The translations under genes and the position numbers were made by a program. From positions 248,001 to 312,000 of the forward strand of contig NZ_JAJGNI010000003.1 of NCBI RefSeq assembly GCF_020781975.1: 64,000 bases of DNA. Direction: 5' to 3'. Positions 7,670 to 16,424 of the stretch are shown here, piece after piece; position 1 is the stretch's first letter, and each line of letters starts with the position of its first letter. The notes beneath the pieces were generated by a model that worked only from the letters and a program-made list of their open reading frames with translations, did not search any database and was not told where the DNA came from. The stretch is from Microbacterium schleiferi (lineage in GTDB: Bacteria > Actinomycetota > Actinomycetes > Actinomycetales > Microbacteriaceae).

Positions 7670-9949
7670 TTGGAAGGTCCTGAAATCACCGCCGCTGAAG
7701 CCGTTCTCGACAACGGCCGCTTTGGCACCCGCACCGTCCGCTTCGAGACCGGACGCCTGGCCCAGCAGGCTCAGGGCGCTGTTGCCGCGTACCTCGACGA
7801 AGAAACCATGCTGCTCTCGGCGACGAGCGCCGGAAAGCACCCTCGCGAGGGCTTCGACTTCTTCCCCCTGACGGTGGATGTCGAAGAGCGCTCCTACGCC
7901 GCCGGAAAGATCCCCGGTTCGTTTTTCCGTCGTGAGGGTCGCCCCTCGACCGAGGCGATCCTGGTCTGCCGTCTGATCGACCGTCCGCTGCGCCCCTCGT
8001 TCGTCTCGGGGCTGCGCAACGAGGTGCAGATCGTTGTCACGGTGCTCTCGATCGCGCCGGGTGAGTTCTACGACGCGCTCGCGATCAACGCAGCGTCCCT
8101 GTCGACCCAGATCTCGGGCCTGCCGTTCTCGGGTCCGATCGCCGGTGTGCGCCTCGCGCTCATCCCCGGCCACGGCGAGCACGCCGACCAGTGGGTAGCG
8201 TTCCCCAAGGCCGAGCAGCTCGAGGATGCGGTCTTCGACCTGATCGTCGCCGGGCGGGTCCTGCCCGACGGTGACGTCGCGATCATGATGGTCGAGGCTG
8301 AGGCAACCGAAGGTAGCTGGAACCTCATCAAGGGCGGCGCCACCAAGCCCAGCGAAGAGATCGTCGCGCAGGGCCTGGAGGCCTCCAAGCCCTTCATCAA
8401 GGAGCTCGTGGCCGCGCAGAACGTCGTCGCGAACACCGCCGCGAAGGAGATCCAGCCCTACCCGGTCTTCCCCGCGTACGCCGACGAGACCTACGACTTC
8501 GTCGCCGGTCGCGCTTACGACAAGCTCGTCCCGATCTACCAGATCGCCGACAAGGTCGAGCGTCAGAACTCCGACGATGAGCTCAAGGATGCCGTCAAGG
8601 CAGAGCTCGTCGCCGCCGTTGAAGCCGGTGAGCTGCCCGAAACGGCTCTGGGTGAATTCTCGGCAGCGTACAAGTCGGTGACGAAGAAGATCGTTCGTGG
8701 TCGCATCCTCACCGACGGTGTCCGCATCGACGGCCGTGGGCTTGCCGACATCCGTCCGCTGGATGCCGAGGTCCAGGTGATCCCGCGTGTGCACGGTTCA
8801 GCGATCTTCCAGCGCGGTGAGACCCAGATCCTGGGCGTCACGACGCTGAACATGCTCAAGATGGAGCAGCAGATCGACTCGCTCTCGCCCACGACGAGCA
8901 AGCGGTACATGCACCACTACAACTTCCCGCCGTACTCGACCGGTGAGACCGGTCGCGTGGGAAGCCCGAAGCGCCGCGAGATCGGCCACGGGTTCTTGGC
9001 CGAGCGTGCGCTCGTGCCGGTGCTGCCCCCGCGCGAGGAGTTCCCCTACGCGATCCGTCAGGTGTCCGAGGCGCTCGGCTCCAACGGATCGACCTCGATG
9101 GGCTCGGTGTGTGCCTCGACGCTGTCGCTGCTGAACGCGGGTGTGCCGCTTCGCGCGCCCGTCGCCGGTATTGCGATGGGCCTCGTCTCGGACGAGGTCG
9201 ACGGTCAGACCCGCTACGCGGCGCTCACCGACATCCTCGGTGCAGAAGACGCTCTGGGCGACATGGACTTCAAGGTCGCCGGCACGAGCGAGTTCGTCAC
9301 CGCTATCCAGCTCGACACGAAGCTCGACGGCATCCCGTCGTCGGTGCTCTCGGCTGCGCTCACGCAGGCCAAGGAAGCGCGCCTGACGATCCTGAACGTC
9401 ATCAACGCCGCTATCGACGGCCCCGATGAAATGGCTCCGACGGCGCCGCGCGTGATCAGCGTGCAGATCCCCGTCGACAAGATCGGTGAGCTGATCGGGC
9501 CCAAGGGCAAGACGATCAACGCCATCCAGGATGCGACCGGCGCCGACATCTCCATCGAAGAGGACGGCACCGTGTACATCGGCGCGACCGACGGTCCGTC
9601 GGCCGAGGCGGCCCGCGCCCAGGTCAACGCGATCGCCAACCCCACCAACCCGGAGGTCGGCGAGCAGTTCCTCGGAACCGTCGTCAAGATCGCGACGTTC
9701 GGGGCGTTCGTCTCGCTGCTTCCGGGCAAGGACGGCCTGCTCCACATCAGCGAGGTCCGCAAGCTCGCCGGTGGCAAGCGTGTCGAAAACGTCGACGATG
9801 TCCTGTCGGTCGGGCAGAAGCTCCTGGTCAAAATCACCAAGATCGACGACCGCGGCAAGCTCTCCCTTGAGCCCGTGATCGACGAGCCCGCCGATCAGGA
9901 GGGCCGTGCCGCAGCAAACGAGGGTCCCGAGGCTCCCGCGGAAGGCTGA
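7670..9949 (+). CDS. pnp: Polyribonucleotide nucleotidyltransferase (PNPase)
   Basis: Phosphorolytic 3'-5' exoribonuclease and polymerase in mRNA turnover. The 759 residues show the full layout: first RNase PH domain from [14 protein letters not shown], helical linker, second RNase PH domain from about 345 ([33 protein letters not shown]), KH domain near 605-660 ([16 protein letters not shown]) and S1 domain near 663-735 ([18 protein letters not shown]). The start is taken as TTG at 7670, because AAGGAGAG lies seven bases before it and family proteins begin at this point; frames opening further upstream cross the structured leader. A hairpin terminator follows. Confidence 0.96.
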   Translation: MEGPEITAAEAVLDNGRFGTRTVRFETGRLAQQAQGAVAAYLDEETMLLSATSAGKHPREGFDFFPLTVDVEERSYAAGKIPGSFFRREGRPSTEAILVCRLIDRPLRPSFVSGLRNEVQIVVTVLSIAPGEFYDALAINAASLSTQISGLPFSGPIAGVRLALIPGHGEHADQWVAFPKAEQLEDAVFDLIVAGRVLPDGDVAIMMVEAEATEGSWNLIKGGATKPSEEIVAQGLEASKPFIKELVAAQNVVANTAAKEIQPYPVFPAYADETYDFVAGRAYDKLVPIYQIADKVERQNSDDELKDAVKAELVAAVEAGELPETALGEFSAAYKSVTKKIVRGRILTDGVRIDGRGLADIRPLDAEVQVIPRVHGSAIFQRGETQILGVTTLNMLKMEQQIDSLSPTTSKRYMHHYNFPPYSTGETGRVGSPKRREIGHGFLAERALVPVLPPREEFPYAIRQVSEALGSNGSTSMGSVCASTLSLLNAGVPLRAPVAGIAMGLVSDEVDGQTRYAALTDILGAEDALGDMDFKVAGTSEFVTAIQLDTKLDGIPSSVLSAALTQAKEARLTILNVINAAIDGPDEMAPTAPRVISVQIPVDKIGELIGPKGKTINAIQDATGADISIEEDGTVYIGATDGPSAEAARAQVNAIANPTNPEVGEQFLGTVVKIATFGAFVSLLPGKDGLLHISEVRKLAGGKRVENVDDVLSVGQKLLVKITKIDDRGKLSLEPVIDEPADQEGRAAANEGPEAPAEG

Positions 9950-9960
9950 TACCCGTTGTC

Positions 9961-9994
9961 GAGAACGCCCGTCCCTCCGGGGGCGGGCGTTCTC
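9961..9994 (+). terminator. Terminator of pnp
   Basis: Hairpin just after the pnp stop: GAGAACGCCCG at 9961-9971 pairs perfectly with CGGGCGTTCTC at 9984-9994. Inner bases extend the stem to about 15 pairs with a TCCG loop. No T-tract. Confidence 0.8.
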
Positions 9995-9997
9995 GCG

Positions 9998-10026
9998 TTC
10001 GGCGTGATCGAAGCGTTATGTAATAT
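9998..10026 (+). promoter_or_regulatory. Candidate promoter upstream of the aldo/keto reductase-like gene
   Basis: TTCGGC (9998-10003), 17 bases, TAATAT (10021-10026) stands in an AT-rich island right after the pnp terminator. It would give a leader of about 115 bases. Only the -10 is a good match. Confidence 0.4.
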
Positions 10027-10149
10027 TCACGCCTGTGTTGCCTGGCGTCGCCGCGCCACCGCCGGTACGCCGTAACCTCGAAACACGCGCCGGGGAGCGC
10101 GTCGGCATCCGTCACTCACCACCACGGATACCGTGAAGGGGGTGAGGGA

Positions 10150-11175
10150 ATGGCTGCTTTTGGCCTCGGTGCCGCGGCAACGGCAGGAGCCGGAGCGGTG
10201 AACCCCGCCCACCCGTCAGCCCCAATCCCCGTCCTCGGGCAGCCGCTCGGCTCGAGCGTGCGCGTCGACCTCGGCGAGACGGGCATGTCGGTCTTCCCCC
10301 TCATTCTTGGCGGCGGTGAGTTTGGCTGGACGGTTGACGCGGCTACGAGCCACGAGATCCTCGACACGTACGTTCGGGCAGGCGGCAACGCCATTCACAC
10401 TGCCGATAGCTTCTCGGGCGGGCGCAGCGAGCACATCATCGGCCGATGGATGGCAGACCGCGGCATCCGGGATGACATCGTTCTCGCCGTTCGCGTCGGC
10501 GCCCATCCCGACCACCCGGGACTCGGGCCGGTAGATCTCGTGCGCGCTGCAGAGGCTTCGCTCACGCGGCTCGGCACCGACCGCATCGACGTTCTGTACC
10601 TTGACGCTCGTGCTGACACGACCACCGCGGTCGAAGAGACACTCGCCACCGCGGAGTGGCTCATCAGCGCGGGTAAGGTGCGCGCGATTGGAGCGATCGG
10701 CTATCAGGCTGCGCAGCTCGTGGAGGCGCGCATCCTGTGCTCGGCGGGTTATCCGCGCATCTCGGTGCTGGATGTTCCCTTCAACGTGTTGCGGCGGCAT
10801 GAGTTCGACGGCGACCTGCGTCTGGTGGCCAACGCCCAGTCGATGGCGGTGACACCCTCGCACGCCCTCGAGCACGGGTTCCTCTCGGGGTTGCACCGCG
10901 ACCGCATGAACGGACCGCTGTCGGTTCGCGCGAAGCAGATCACCGCGAACGTCAACCGCCGCGGTACACGCACCCTGAAGGCCCTGGACGCAATCGCGGC
11001 GGAACTGGGTGTCACGAACGCCTCGGTAGCCGTGGCCTGGCTTCTTGCGCAGCGCATCATCACGGCGCCGATCATCAACGCGTTCGCCCCGCATCAGGTC
11101 GACGAGCTCGTCCAGGGCGTGGGCGTGCGACTCACCCGCGCCCAGCTGGCAGATATCGCCCGCGCGGCAGACTGA
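10150..11175 (+). CDS. Aldo/keto reductase-like protein lacking the catalytic tetrad
   Basis: A 341-residue TIM-barrel protein of the aldo/keto reductase superfamily, recognisable from GGGEFGWTVD, SLTRLGTDRIDVLYL and LGVTNASVAVAWLLAQ. The Asp-Tyr-Lys-His tetrad that defines active members is replaced throughout: His83 where Asp stands in FDTAD, Phe88 for the tyrosine, Arg115 for the lysine in ATKVG, Asp152 for the histidine. Redox activity of the usual kind is therefore unlikely. The first 35 residues are an Ala/Pro-rich extension. GAGGGA lies before the ATG. In many actinobacteria an M16 peptidase gene stands between pnp and dapB; here this gene holds that place. Function unknown. Confidence 0.75.
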   Translation: MAAFGLGAAATAGAGAVNPAHPSAPIPVLGQPLGSSVRVDLGETGMSVFPLILGGGEFGWTVDAATSHEILDTYVRAGGNAIHTADSFSGGRSEHIIGRWMADRGIRDDIVLAVRVGAHPDHPGLGPVDLVRAAEASLTRLGTDRIDVLYLDARADTTTAVEETLATAEWLISAGKVRAIGAIGYQAAQLVEARILCSAGYPRISVLDVPFNVLRRHEFDGDLRLVANAQSMAVTPSHALEHGFLSGLHRDRMNGPLSVRAKQITANVNRRGTRTLKALDAIAAELGVTNASVAVAWLLAQRIITAPIINAFAPHQVDELVQGVGVRLTRAQLADIARAAD

Positions 11176-11241
11176 GACACCCCGCCTCGGGGCCGAGAGG
11201 TTAGGGTAGGACTGTTCCGAGCACGTCGAGGAAGCGGCCCC

Positions 11242-11844
11242 GTGACCCACTACATCTACCTCGTTCGCCACGGTGAACATCTGGATGCCGAGCATGGCCT
11301 GATCGACGGACCCCTCTCGCCGCGCGGCAAGCGCCAAGCAGCGCTCCTGGCCGACCGCCTCTCGGGAATCCCCTTCAACGCGCTGTGGCATTCCCCGCTC
11401 GACCGTGCCGCCGAGACGGCGCGGGCGATCGCGGAGCGGATGCCGGCGCTGACCCCGACGCCCTCCGCTCTGCTGTTCGACTGCGTTCCCACCGGCATGG
11501 TCGAGGAGACCCCCGCCGTGTTCGAGCCGTTCTTCGGAGCTGTCACCGAGGAAGAGATCGAGGCCGGCCGTGCGCAGATGGCCGACGCCGTCAATGCGTT
11601 CCTGGTGCGTAAATCCGGCGAAGTCCATGAACTGCTCGTGACGCATAACTTCGTCATCGGGTGGTTCGTCCGCGAGGTCCTGCAGGCTCCCGAGTGGAAG
11701 TGGATGACGCTGAATCAGGCCAATTGCGGTCTGACGGTGCTCGCGCAAAAGCAGGGAAGGCCGTGGACCCTGCTGTCGCACAACGACCTCGCGCACCTGC
11801 CGGTCGAAGACCGCACGGGGCTTCCCGAGGCCTACGCGTTCTGA
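11242..11844 (+). CDS. Histidine phosphatase family protein
   Basis: A 200-residue cytoplasmic phosphatase of the phosphoglycerate-mutase-like superfamily. The catalytic motif LVRHGEHLD sits at residues 7-15 (phospho-histidine acceptor in RHGE), followed by the usual GPLSPRGKRQAALLADRL and, near residue 135, the second catalytic histidine in LLVTHNFVIGWFV. The sequence gives no hint of substrate; family members act on sugar phosphates, nucleotide derivatives or proteins. The GTG start has GAGGAAG seven bases upstream, and a TAGGGT box lies about 40 bases upstream. Next to dapB, but separated by a promoter-like box, so not necessarily co-transcribed. Confidence 0.85.
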   Translation: MTHYIYLVRHGEHLDAEHGLIDGPLSPRGKRQAALLADRLSGIPFNALWHSPLDRAAETARAIAERMPALTPTPSALLFDCVPTGMVEETPAVFEPFFGAVTEEEIEAGRAQMADAVNAFLVRKSGEVHELLVTHNFVIGWFVREVLQAPEWKWMTLNQANCGLTVLAQKQGRPWTLLSHNDLAHLPVEDRTGLPEAYAF

Positions 11845-11873
11845 GCTACGCCGAGACTGCCGGCTGCCGCGGA

Positions 11874-11879
11874 TAGGCT
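11874..11879 (+). promoter_or_regulatory. Leaderless -10 box of dapB
   Basis: TAGGCT ends 7 bases before the dapB ATG; transcription would begin at or next to the start codon. No ribosome site is needed or clearly present. Confidence 0.6.
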
Positions 11880-11886
11880 GGAGCCC

Positions 11887-12717
11887 ATGACCACACGCGT
11901 CGCCATCGTCGGTGCCACGGGAAAGCTCGGCGGAATCATCCGCGACGTCGTTGCTGCTGAGCCCGGATTCGAGGTCCACTCCGAGCTCGATTCGCGCTCA
12001 GCGATGTCAGCGCTCGATGGCGCCGACCTCGTCGTGGATGCGACAACTCCCGCGGTGTCGATCGACATCGTCAAGGCCGCAGCCGAGCGGGGCGTCGACA
12101 TCATCGTCGGGACTTCGGGGTGGTCGGCCGAACGCATCGCGCGGGTGCGGCCCGAAATCGAACAGGCCGGGATCCGGGCGGTGTTCATCCCGAATTTCTC
12201 GCTCGGATCAGTGATCGGCTCGGCGCTGTCTGCTGCTGCGGCCCCCTTCTTCTCGTCGATCGAGATCATCGAAGCCCACCGTGAGACCAAGATCGACTCG
12301 CCGTCGGGTACGGCGGTGCGCACCGCCGAACTGATCGCTGCGGCCCGTGCGGATGCCGGTCCCGTCGCCGCCCCCCATGTCGACCAGCGGGCGCGAGGGC
12401 AGCAGGTTGCGAGCGTTCCCATCCATTCCCTCCGGAGGCCCGGAGTGGTCGCGAGCCAGAGCGTCCTGCTTTCGGGACCGGGGGAGACGCTCACCCTCAC
12501 CCACGACACCATCGACCCTGCAGCCGCCTACGCGCCAGGCATCCGCCTCGTGCTCGGAGCAGTCTCGCGGCGCGTCGCCGGAGTCGAACCCGGCCGAGTC
12601 CTGATCGGGCTTGACGCTTTCCTCGACATCGGGGTTCGCCTACCGGCGTTCGTCGACCAGCCGCCCGTGGATGAGGGCGGCGTGCCGGGGCAGGTAGCCC
12701 GCGCCACCGGCGCATGA
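11887..12717 (+). CDS. dapB: 4-hydroxy-tetrahydrodipicolinate reductase
   Basis: NAD(P)H-dependent reductase of the diaminopimelate/lysine route, acting on the product of DapA (17811). The 276-residue protein has the Rossmann nucleotide motif VAIVGATGKLGG at 5-16 and the substrate-binding block EAHRETKIDSPSGTA. The catalytic His of the family pair is kept, but the second of the usual His-His is Arg. About 15 residues at the C-terminus extend beyond the family core. Its stop overlaps the ATG of the next gene by four bases. The dap genes here are scattered rather than in one operon. Confidence 0.94.
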   Translation: MTTRVAIVGATGKLGGIIRDVVAAEPGFEVHSELDSRSAMSALDGADLVVDATTPAVSIDIVKAAAERGVDIIVGTSGWSAERIARVRPEIEQAGIRAVFIPNFSLGSVIGSALSAAAAPFFSSIEIIEAHRETKIDSPSGTAVRTAELIAAARADAGPVAAPHVDQRARGQQVASVPIHSLRRPGVVASQSVLLSGPGETLTLTHDTIDPAAAYAPGIRLVLGAVSRRVAGVEPGRVLIGLDAFLDIGVRLPAFVDQPPVDEGGVPGQVARATGA

Positions 12718-13166
12718 GTTCGCGCATCGCCGTCGCGGTGATGGCTGCGCTCCTGCTGCTGTACATCGCCCTGGTAGCCCAGCGGGCGTGGCTGCTGCTG
12801 GTCAGCGGGGACCCGGTCGGGGTGGCGATGGGAGCGGTGCTGGTGGTGCTGCCGGTCATCGCGATCTGGGCGCTTGCGCGGGAGCTGTGGTTCGGTGTGC
12901 GGGCCGAGCAACTCGGTCGGCGCCTCGAGGCCGAGGGTGAGCTGCCTGATGATCTCGTCGCGGTGCGCCCGAGCGGGCGCGTCGTGCGCGAGGACGGGGA
13001 TGCGCTTTTCCCCCGTTTCAAAGCGGATGTCGAAAGCGCACCCGACGACTGGCGGGCCTGGTATCGGCTCGGGATCGTCTATGACGCGGCTGGCGACCGA
13101 CGTCGCGCACGGGCCGCAGTGCGAACCGCAATCCGGCTCGAGCGCGGGCGGGGTCAGCAGAGCTGA
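12714..13166 (+). CDS. Small membrane protein with TPR-like tail
   Basis: A 150-residue protein coupled to dapB by an ATGA overlap. Two hydrophobic segments (about 5-27 and 38-58) form a hairpin in the membrane. The C-terminal third, DDWRAWYRLGIVYDAAGDRRRARAAVRTAIRLE, reads as a single tetratricopeptide-like helix pair with its typical W..Y..LG..Y...GD spacing (shown here only as a pattern). It is probably anchored with the tail in the cytoplasm. No function is recognised; co-translation with dapB does not by itself imply a role in lysine or cell-wall synthesis. Confidence 0.75.
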   Translation: MSSRIAVAVMAALLLLYIALVAQRAWLLLVSGDPVGVAMGAVLVVLPVIAIWALARELWFGVRAEQLGRRLEAEGELPDDLVAVRPSGRVVREDGDALFPRFKADVESAPDDWRAWYRLGIVYDAAGDRRRARAAVRTAIRLERGRGQQS

Positions 13167-13185
13167 CCGATAACCGTCAGCTCTG
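13158..13185. terminator. Bidirectional terminator overlapping two stop codons
   Basis: CAGAGCTGAC (13158-13167), an 8-base loop, and exact complement GTCAGCTCTG (13176-13185). The stem contains the stop codons of both convergent genes, which end only ten bases apart. Confidence 0.75.
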
Positions 13186-14088
13186 GCCGACCGCCGCCCG
13201 AACGGCGTCCTCCGCGCTCTCGTGCGTCCACGAGAAGCCGGAGGCGGCGAGCACCTCGGGGATCACGTAGGCGTCCGTGGTCAAGAGCGACTCGGTCGGG
13301 TCTGACCCCAGTACAAGCTTCAGGCCCCACTCCGGGGCGCGCAGCAGGTACGGTCGGTTCAGCTCTCGCGCCAGGGCGAAGCCGATGTCGTTCGCGGTGG
13401 CTCGGGTCGGGCCGCACAGGTTCACGGGCCCCGTCGTGCCGGTGTCGATGACGTGCCGGATCGCTCGGACCTCGTCATCCAGCGAGATCCACGGCCACAC
13501 TTGCGTGCCTCGCCCCAGCGGCCCGCTGAGCCCGAGCTTCGTGAGCAGGATCAGGGGTTTGAGCACACCATCACGGTGAATGATCGGCGCTGTTCGCAGC
13601 GTCGTGACGCGCGCATTGTCGCCGGCGCCGTACGCGGCGCTTTCCCACTCGCCGCACAGATCAGCGAGGAATCCGTCGCCGCGGGGGGCGTCCTCGGCGA
13701 TCGGGCCACCGGGATGCGTGCCGTAGTAGCCGACGGCGGATGCCGACACGAAGTGCGGTGCGCTCTCGCCCAACTCCCGTACGGCGCGTGCCACGGCGCG
13801 GGTCGGCGTGACGCGCGACCACAGCAGCGTGTGCTTGTACGACGACGTCCAGGGGAATCGGCCGATGCTCGCTCCGTTCAACCCGATGACCGCGTCAGCG
13901 CCGTCCAGCACTGCCGGGTCGAGCACGTCGGAGTCGACGAGCCACGGCACCTCGTCAGCACCCGCGTCGCGCGTGCGGACGAGGGTCGTCACGCGGACGC
14001 CGTCGGCCCGCAGACTCGCGGCGAGCGTCCGGCCGATGAGGCCGGACGCTCCACCGATGACGACGTGTCGCGGAGCCGACTCAGGCAA
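13177..14088 (-). CDS. TIGR01777-type epimerase (SDR39U1 family)
   Basis: A 303-residue extended short-chain dehydrogenase/epimerase. The N-terminal dinucleotide motif is VVIGGASGLIGRTLA at 9-23. Family marks are IGLNGASI, VSASAVGYYG near the catalytic Ser/Tyr position, and a C-terminal DUF1731-like part ending in SLLTTDAYVIPEVLAASGF. The start is placed at TTG 14088, inside the last codons of the OsmC gene, with GAGG six bases before it; the open frame continues upstream only as an antisense-like shadow. Coupled to the OsmC gene by eight bases. Substrate unknown; family members are described only as NAD(P)-dependent epimerases. Confidence 0.88.
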   Translation of the reverse strand: MPESAPRHVVIGGASGLIGRTLAASLRADGVRVTTLVRTRDAGADEVPWLVDSDVLDPAVLDGADAVIGLNGASIGRFPWTSSYKHTLLWSRVTPTRAVARAVRELGESAPHFVSASAVGYYGTHPGGPIAEDAPRGDGFLADLCGEWESAAYGAGDNARVTTLRTAPIIHRDGVLKPLILLTKLGLSGPLGRGTQVWPWISLDDEVRAIRHVIDTGTTGPVNLCGPTRATANDIGFALARELNRPYLLRAPEWGLKLVLGSDPTESLLTTDAYVIPEVLAASGFSWTHESAEDAVRAAVGQS

Positions 14089-14506
14089 GCGTCGCCTCGA
14101 GGGTGATTTCAATTCCCGCCAGAGCTGCCGAGACCGGGCATCCGGACTTCGCGGCGTTCGCGATGCGATCGAAGTCTTCCTGGGAAAGGCCCGGGACCGA
14201 CGCGTGCACGTTGAGGTGGCTTCCGGTGATGCCGGTGCCGGGAATGAAAGTGACAGCTGCCGAGCAGCGCACTGACTCGGGGGGCGTGCCGTTCTGGGTG
14301 AGCTCGTGCGAGAACGCCATGCTGAAGCAGGACGCGTGGGCTGCCGCAATGAGTTCTTCGGGTGTGGTGACTGTCGAGGACCCTTCGCTGCGGGCCTTCC
14401 AGTTGACATCGAAAGTGCCGAGGTGCGAACTGTCGAACGTCACTGTTCCCGATCCATCGGTCAGGCTGCCGTTCCAGACGGTGGTGGCTTCGCTCGTCAC
14501 GGACAT
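14081..14506 (-). CDS. OsmC-family peroxiredoxin
   Basis: A 141-residue thiol peroxidase of the OsmC/Ohr family, which reduces organic hydroperoxides. Both redox cysteines are present: Cys60 in AAAHASCFSMAFS and Cys123 in AKSGCPVSAAL, with the conserved TTPEELIAAAHA helix before the first. The ATG at 14506 has AGGGAGGT directly upstream, which decides it over an in-frame ATG at 14527. It leads a two-gene unit with the epimerase gene. The class (OsmC rather than Ohr) is suggested by the spacing and by HASC followed by FSMAFS, but it was not checked against a database. Confidence 0.9.
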   Translation of the reverse strand: MSVTSEATTVWNGSLTDGSGTVTFDSSHLGTFDVNWKARSEGSSTVTTPEELIAAAHASCFSMAFSHELTQNGTPPESVRCSAAVTFIPGTGITGSHLNVHASVPGLSQEDFDRIANAAKSGCPVSAALAGIEITLEATLA

Positions 14507-14623
14507 GGGGACCTCCCTGGTCGTCATGCACCCGGAGTGGGCGCTTCCGCGGTCAGCCTAACGGCGTTTCGCGGGGGAGGGCAGGCTCCTGACCAAACCC
14601 GCGCCGCCGGCCGGATATCCGGC

Positions 14624-15091
14624 TTAGGCGGCGCTGGGGTTGCGTCGACCGAGTACCCCGGCGCGCTGCAGCACGAGGTACAGCTGGCATCCCAGGCACA
14701 GCCCGAACACGGCGTTGAGGAACGCCGCGACGAATGCTGCAGCGGCAGCTGCCGGGACTCCCCACGGCACGCCGACGACGAACAGCAGGATGCCGATAGC
14801 GGCGACGAACAGACCGACCCCCTGCGCGAAGCGCGGCGGGCGCGGGTCTTCAAGCTCGCTGGGCGGCGCCAGGCGGGGCTGGATGAGGCCGCGATAAAGA
14901 GCGCCCCACGGAGCCGTGCGCGGCGACACGACCCCCCACAGGAATAGCAGGGCGATCGCGACCAGCAGCACGAAGGCTGCGACGGTGGCGCCGGTCAGCC
15001 CGAGGAACACGTCGACGAGCAGCAGGACGGATGTGATCGCGGCGGCGAACCGCGGACCCCGAGGGTCGATACCGCGGGCTTTGTCAGGCAT
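14624..15091 (-). CDS. DUF4395 membrane protein
   Basis: A 155-residue membrane protein with about four hydrophobic segments. The DUF4395 hallmark FGLCLGCQLYLVLQR near residue 130 carries two cysteines, and the N-terminus contains IDPRGPRFAAAITSVLLL. DUF4395 proteins are commonly encoded beside a thioredoxin-like protein, as here: the ATG lies inside the stop region of the upstream thioredoxin gene with an overlap of eight bases. The two cysteines in the membrane plus a partner with CxxC suggest passage of reducing power across the membrane. That is inference from the pairing, not shown by the sequence alone. Confidence 0.88.
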   Translation of the reverse strand: MPDKARGIDPRGPRFAAAITSVLLLVDVFLGLTGATVAAFVLLVAIALLFLWGVVSPRTAPWGALYRGLIQPRLAPPSELEDPRPPRFAQGVGLFVAAIGILLFVVGVPWGVPAAAAAAFVAAFLNAVFGLCLGCQLYLVLQRAGVLGRRNPSAA

Positions 15092-15521
15092 GGGCGCTCT
15101 CCGTCGTCAGTCGCTGAAGCTCGAGCTCGAGCACGTGGCGGTTCGGCACGCCGCCGAACCGGGTCTGGACTGCGCCGTCACGGTCGAGCACGAGGGTTGT
15201 CGGGGTCTGCAGCACGTTGAAGTGGCGCGCGATATCGGGGCGATGAGTGAGGTCGACATCCAGGTGAAGAACCCCGGGACGCGAGGCGGCGATTTCGCCG
15301 AGCGTCCGGTGAACGCCGGGGCATCGGCTGCACATCTCCGTGCTGAACTGCAGCAGGGTTGCAGCGTCCCCGAGCCGGTCGGCACCGAGACGGGACGGCT
15401 CGACGATCTCATGGTTGACATCACGCCGCAGGCGCCCCTGTCGGCTGCGCAGCAGGATGCCGATCACGGCGGTGACCGCGACCAGAGCGGCGATGCCGAG
15501 AAGAGCAGAGAGGGGTTCCAC
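15084..15521 (-). CDS. Membrane-anchored thioredoxin-like protein
   Basis: A 145-residue protein with one N-terminal membrane segment (about 5-24), a basic stretch (RSRQGRLRR) and a thioredoxin fold. The active-site CSRC motif is at residues 64-67 in FSTEMCSRCPGV, and the cis-proline loop is in LQTPTTLVL. The basic stretch after the anchor would by the positive-inside rule put the thioredoxin domain inside the cell, though a reversed topology cannot be excluded. Start 15521 (GTG) is favoured because TAGTGT ends eight bases upstream; GTG at 15533 is the alternative. It forms a pair with the DUF4395 gene downstream. Confidence 0.8.
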   Translation of the reverse strand: MEPLSALLGIAALVAVTAVIGILLRSRQGRLRRDVNHEIVEPSRLGADRLGDAATLLQFSTEMCSRCPGVHRTLGEIAASRPGVLHLDVDLTHRPDIARHFNVLQTPTTLVLDRDGAVQTRFGGVPNRHVLELELQRLTTESAHA

Positions 15522-15529
15522 GGCATCCC

Positions 15530-15535
15530 ACACTA
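15530..15535 (-). promoter_or_regulatory. Leaderless -10 box of the thioredoxin-DUF4395 pair
   Basis: TAGTGT on the minus strand, ending 8 bases before the GTG at 15521. Confidence 0.45.
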
Positions 15536-15651
15536 AGCGACCGGAAGGCGGGAGGGGCGCGCGTGACGGACTGTGACACTGTGCTGGAGCACCCAGATCG
15601 CAAGAGGCAGGACGCGCCCGGCGCGCAGCGTGCCACGCGGGCTTGCGCGAG

Positions 15652-15657
15652 TAGGGT
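15652..15657 (+). promoter_or_regulatory. Leaderless -10 box of thyX
   Basis: TAGGGT ends 7 bases before the GTG start of thyX. Confidence 0.55.
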
Positions 15658-15664
15658 GTGAGCC

Positions 15665-16390
15665 GTGACCGACATCGAGTTTCGCAGCGACGTGACAGTC
15701 GAGCTTGTCCGAGCCAGTGCAGCAGATTCCGACGTTCTCTTCGCGGCGCGCGTGTCGACGCTCGGCGAACAGACCCTCGGCGACGCAGCAGCCGGGGTGG
15801 AGGCATCCGACCGGGATCGGGGGCTCATCAACTATCTGATGCGTGACCGGCACGGTTCCCCGTTCGAGCACAACTCGATGACCTTCTATGTGCAGGCGCC
15901 GATCTTCGTCTTCCGCGAGTTCATGCGGCACCGGATCGCCTCCTACAACGAGGAATCCGGTCGCTACCGCGAACTGCGGCCGGTGTTCTACGTGCCGGCT
16001 CCCGAGCGAAAGCTCGTTCAGGTCGGAAAGCCCGGTGCATACGACTTCATCGACGGCACCCCCGAGCAGACCGAGATCGTCGATGAGGCGACGCGGGAGG
16101 CATCCGCGCACGCGTTCGCGGCGTATCAACGGATGCTGGATGCCGGCGTTGCCCGCGAGGTTGCGCGCATCGTGCTGCCGCTGAACACCTACTCGTCGAT
16201 GTACGTCACGATGAACGCCCGGTCGCTCATGAACTTCCTGTCGCTGCGGACGAAGGTCGAAGGTTCCCACTTCCCGTCGTTCCCGCAGCGGGAGATCGAG
16301 ATGTGCGCCGAGAAGATGGAAGACCTGTGGGCGACCCTCATGCCGATGACACACTCGGCGTTCGCGGCGAACGGCCGCGTGGCTCCGTGA
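15665..16390 (+). CDS. thyX: FAD-dependent thymidylate synthase
   Basis: Makes dTMP from dUMP with methylene-tetrahydrofolate and FAD/NADPH. At 241 residues it has family length and the diagnostic ThyX motif RHRIASYNEESGR at residues 88-100. Downstream, SSMYVTMNARSLMNFLSLR carries the second conserved block near residue 180. The GTG start at 15665 is preceded at leaderless distance by TAGGGT. No thyA is in the window, so ThyX may be the only route to dTMP, but that cannot be judged here. It is followed after about 35 bases by an SDR gene on the same strand. Confidence 0.95.
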   Translation: MTDIEFRSDVTVELVRASAADSDVLFAARVSTLGEQTLGDAAAGVEASDRDRGLINYLMRDRHGSPFEHNSMTFYVQAPIFVFREFMRHRIASYNEESGRYRELRPVFYVPAPERKLVQVGKPGAYDFIDGTPEQTEIVDEATREASAHAFAAYQRMLDAGVAREVARIVLPLNTYSSMYVTMNARSLMNFLSLRTKVEGSHFPSFPQREIEMCAEKMEDLWATLMPMTHSAFAANGRVAP

Positions 16391-16424
16391 CGCCGATGAC
16401 CTGCTCCGAGATCGGCTGAGCGCA

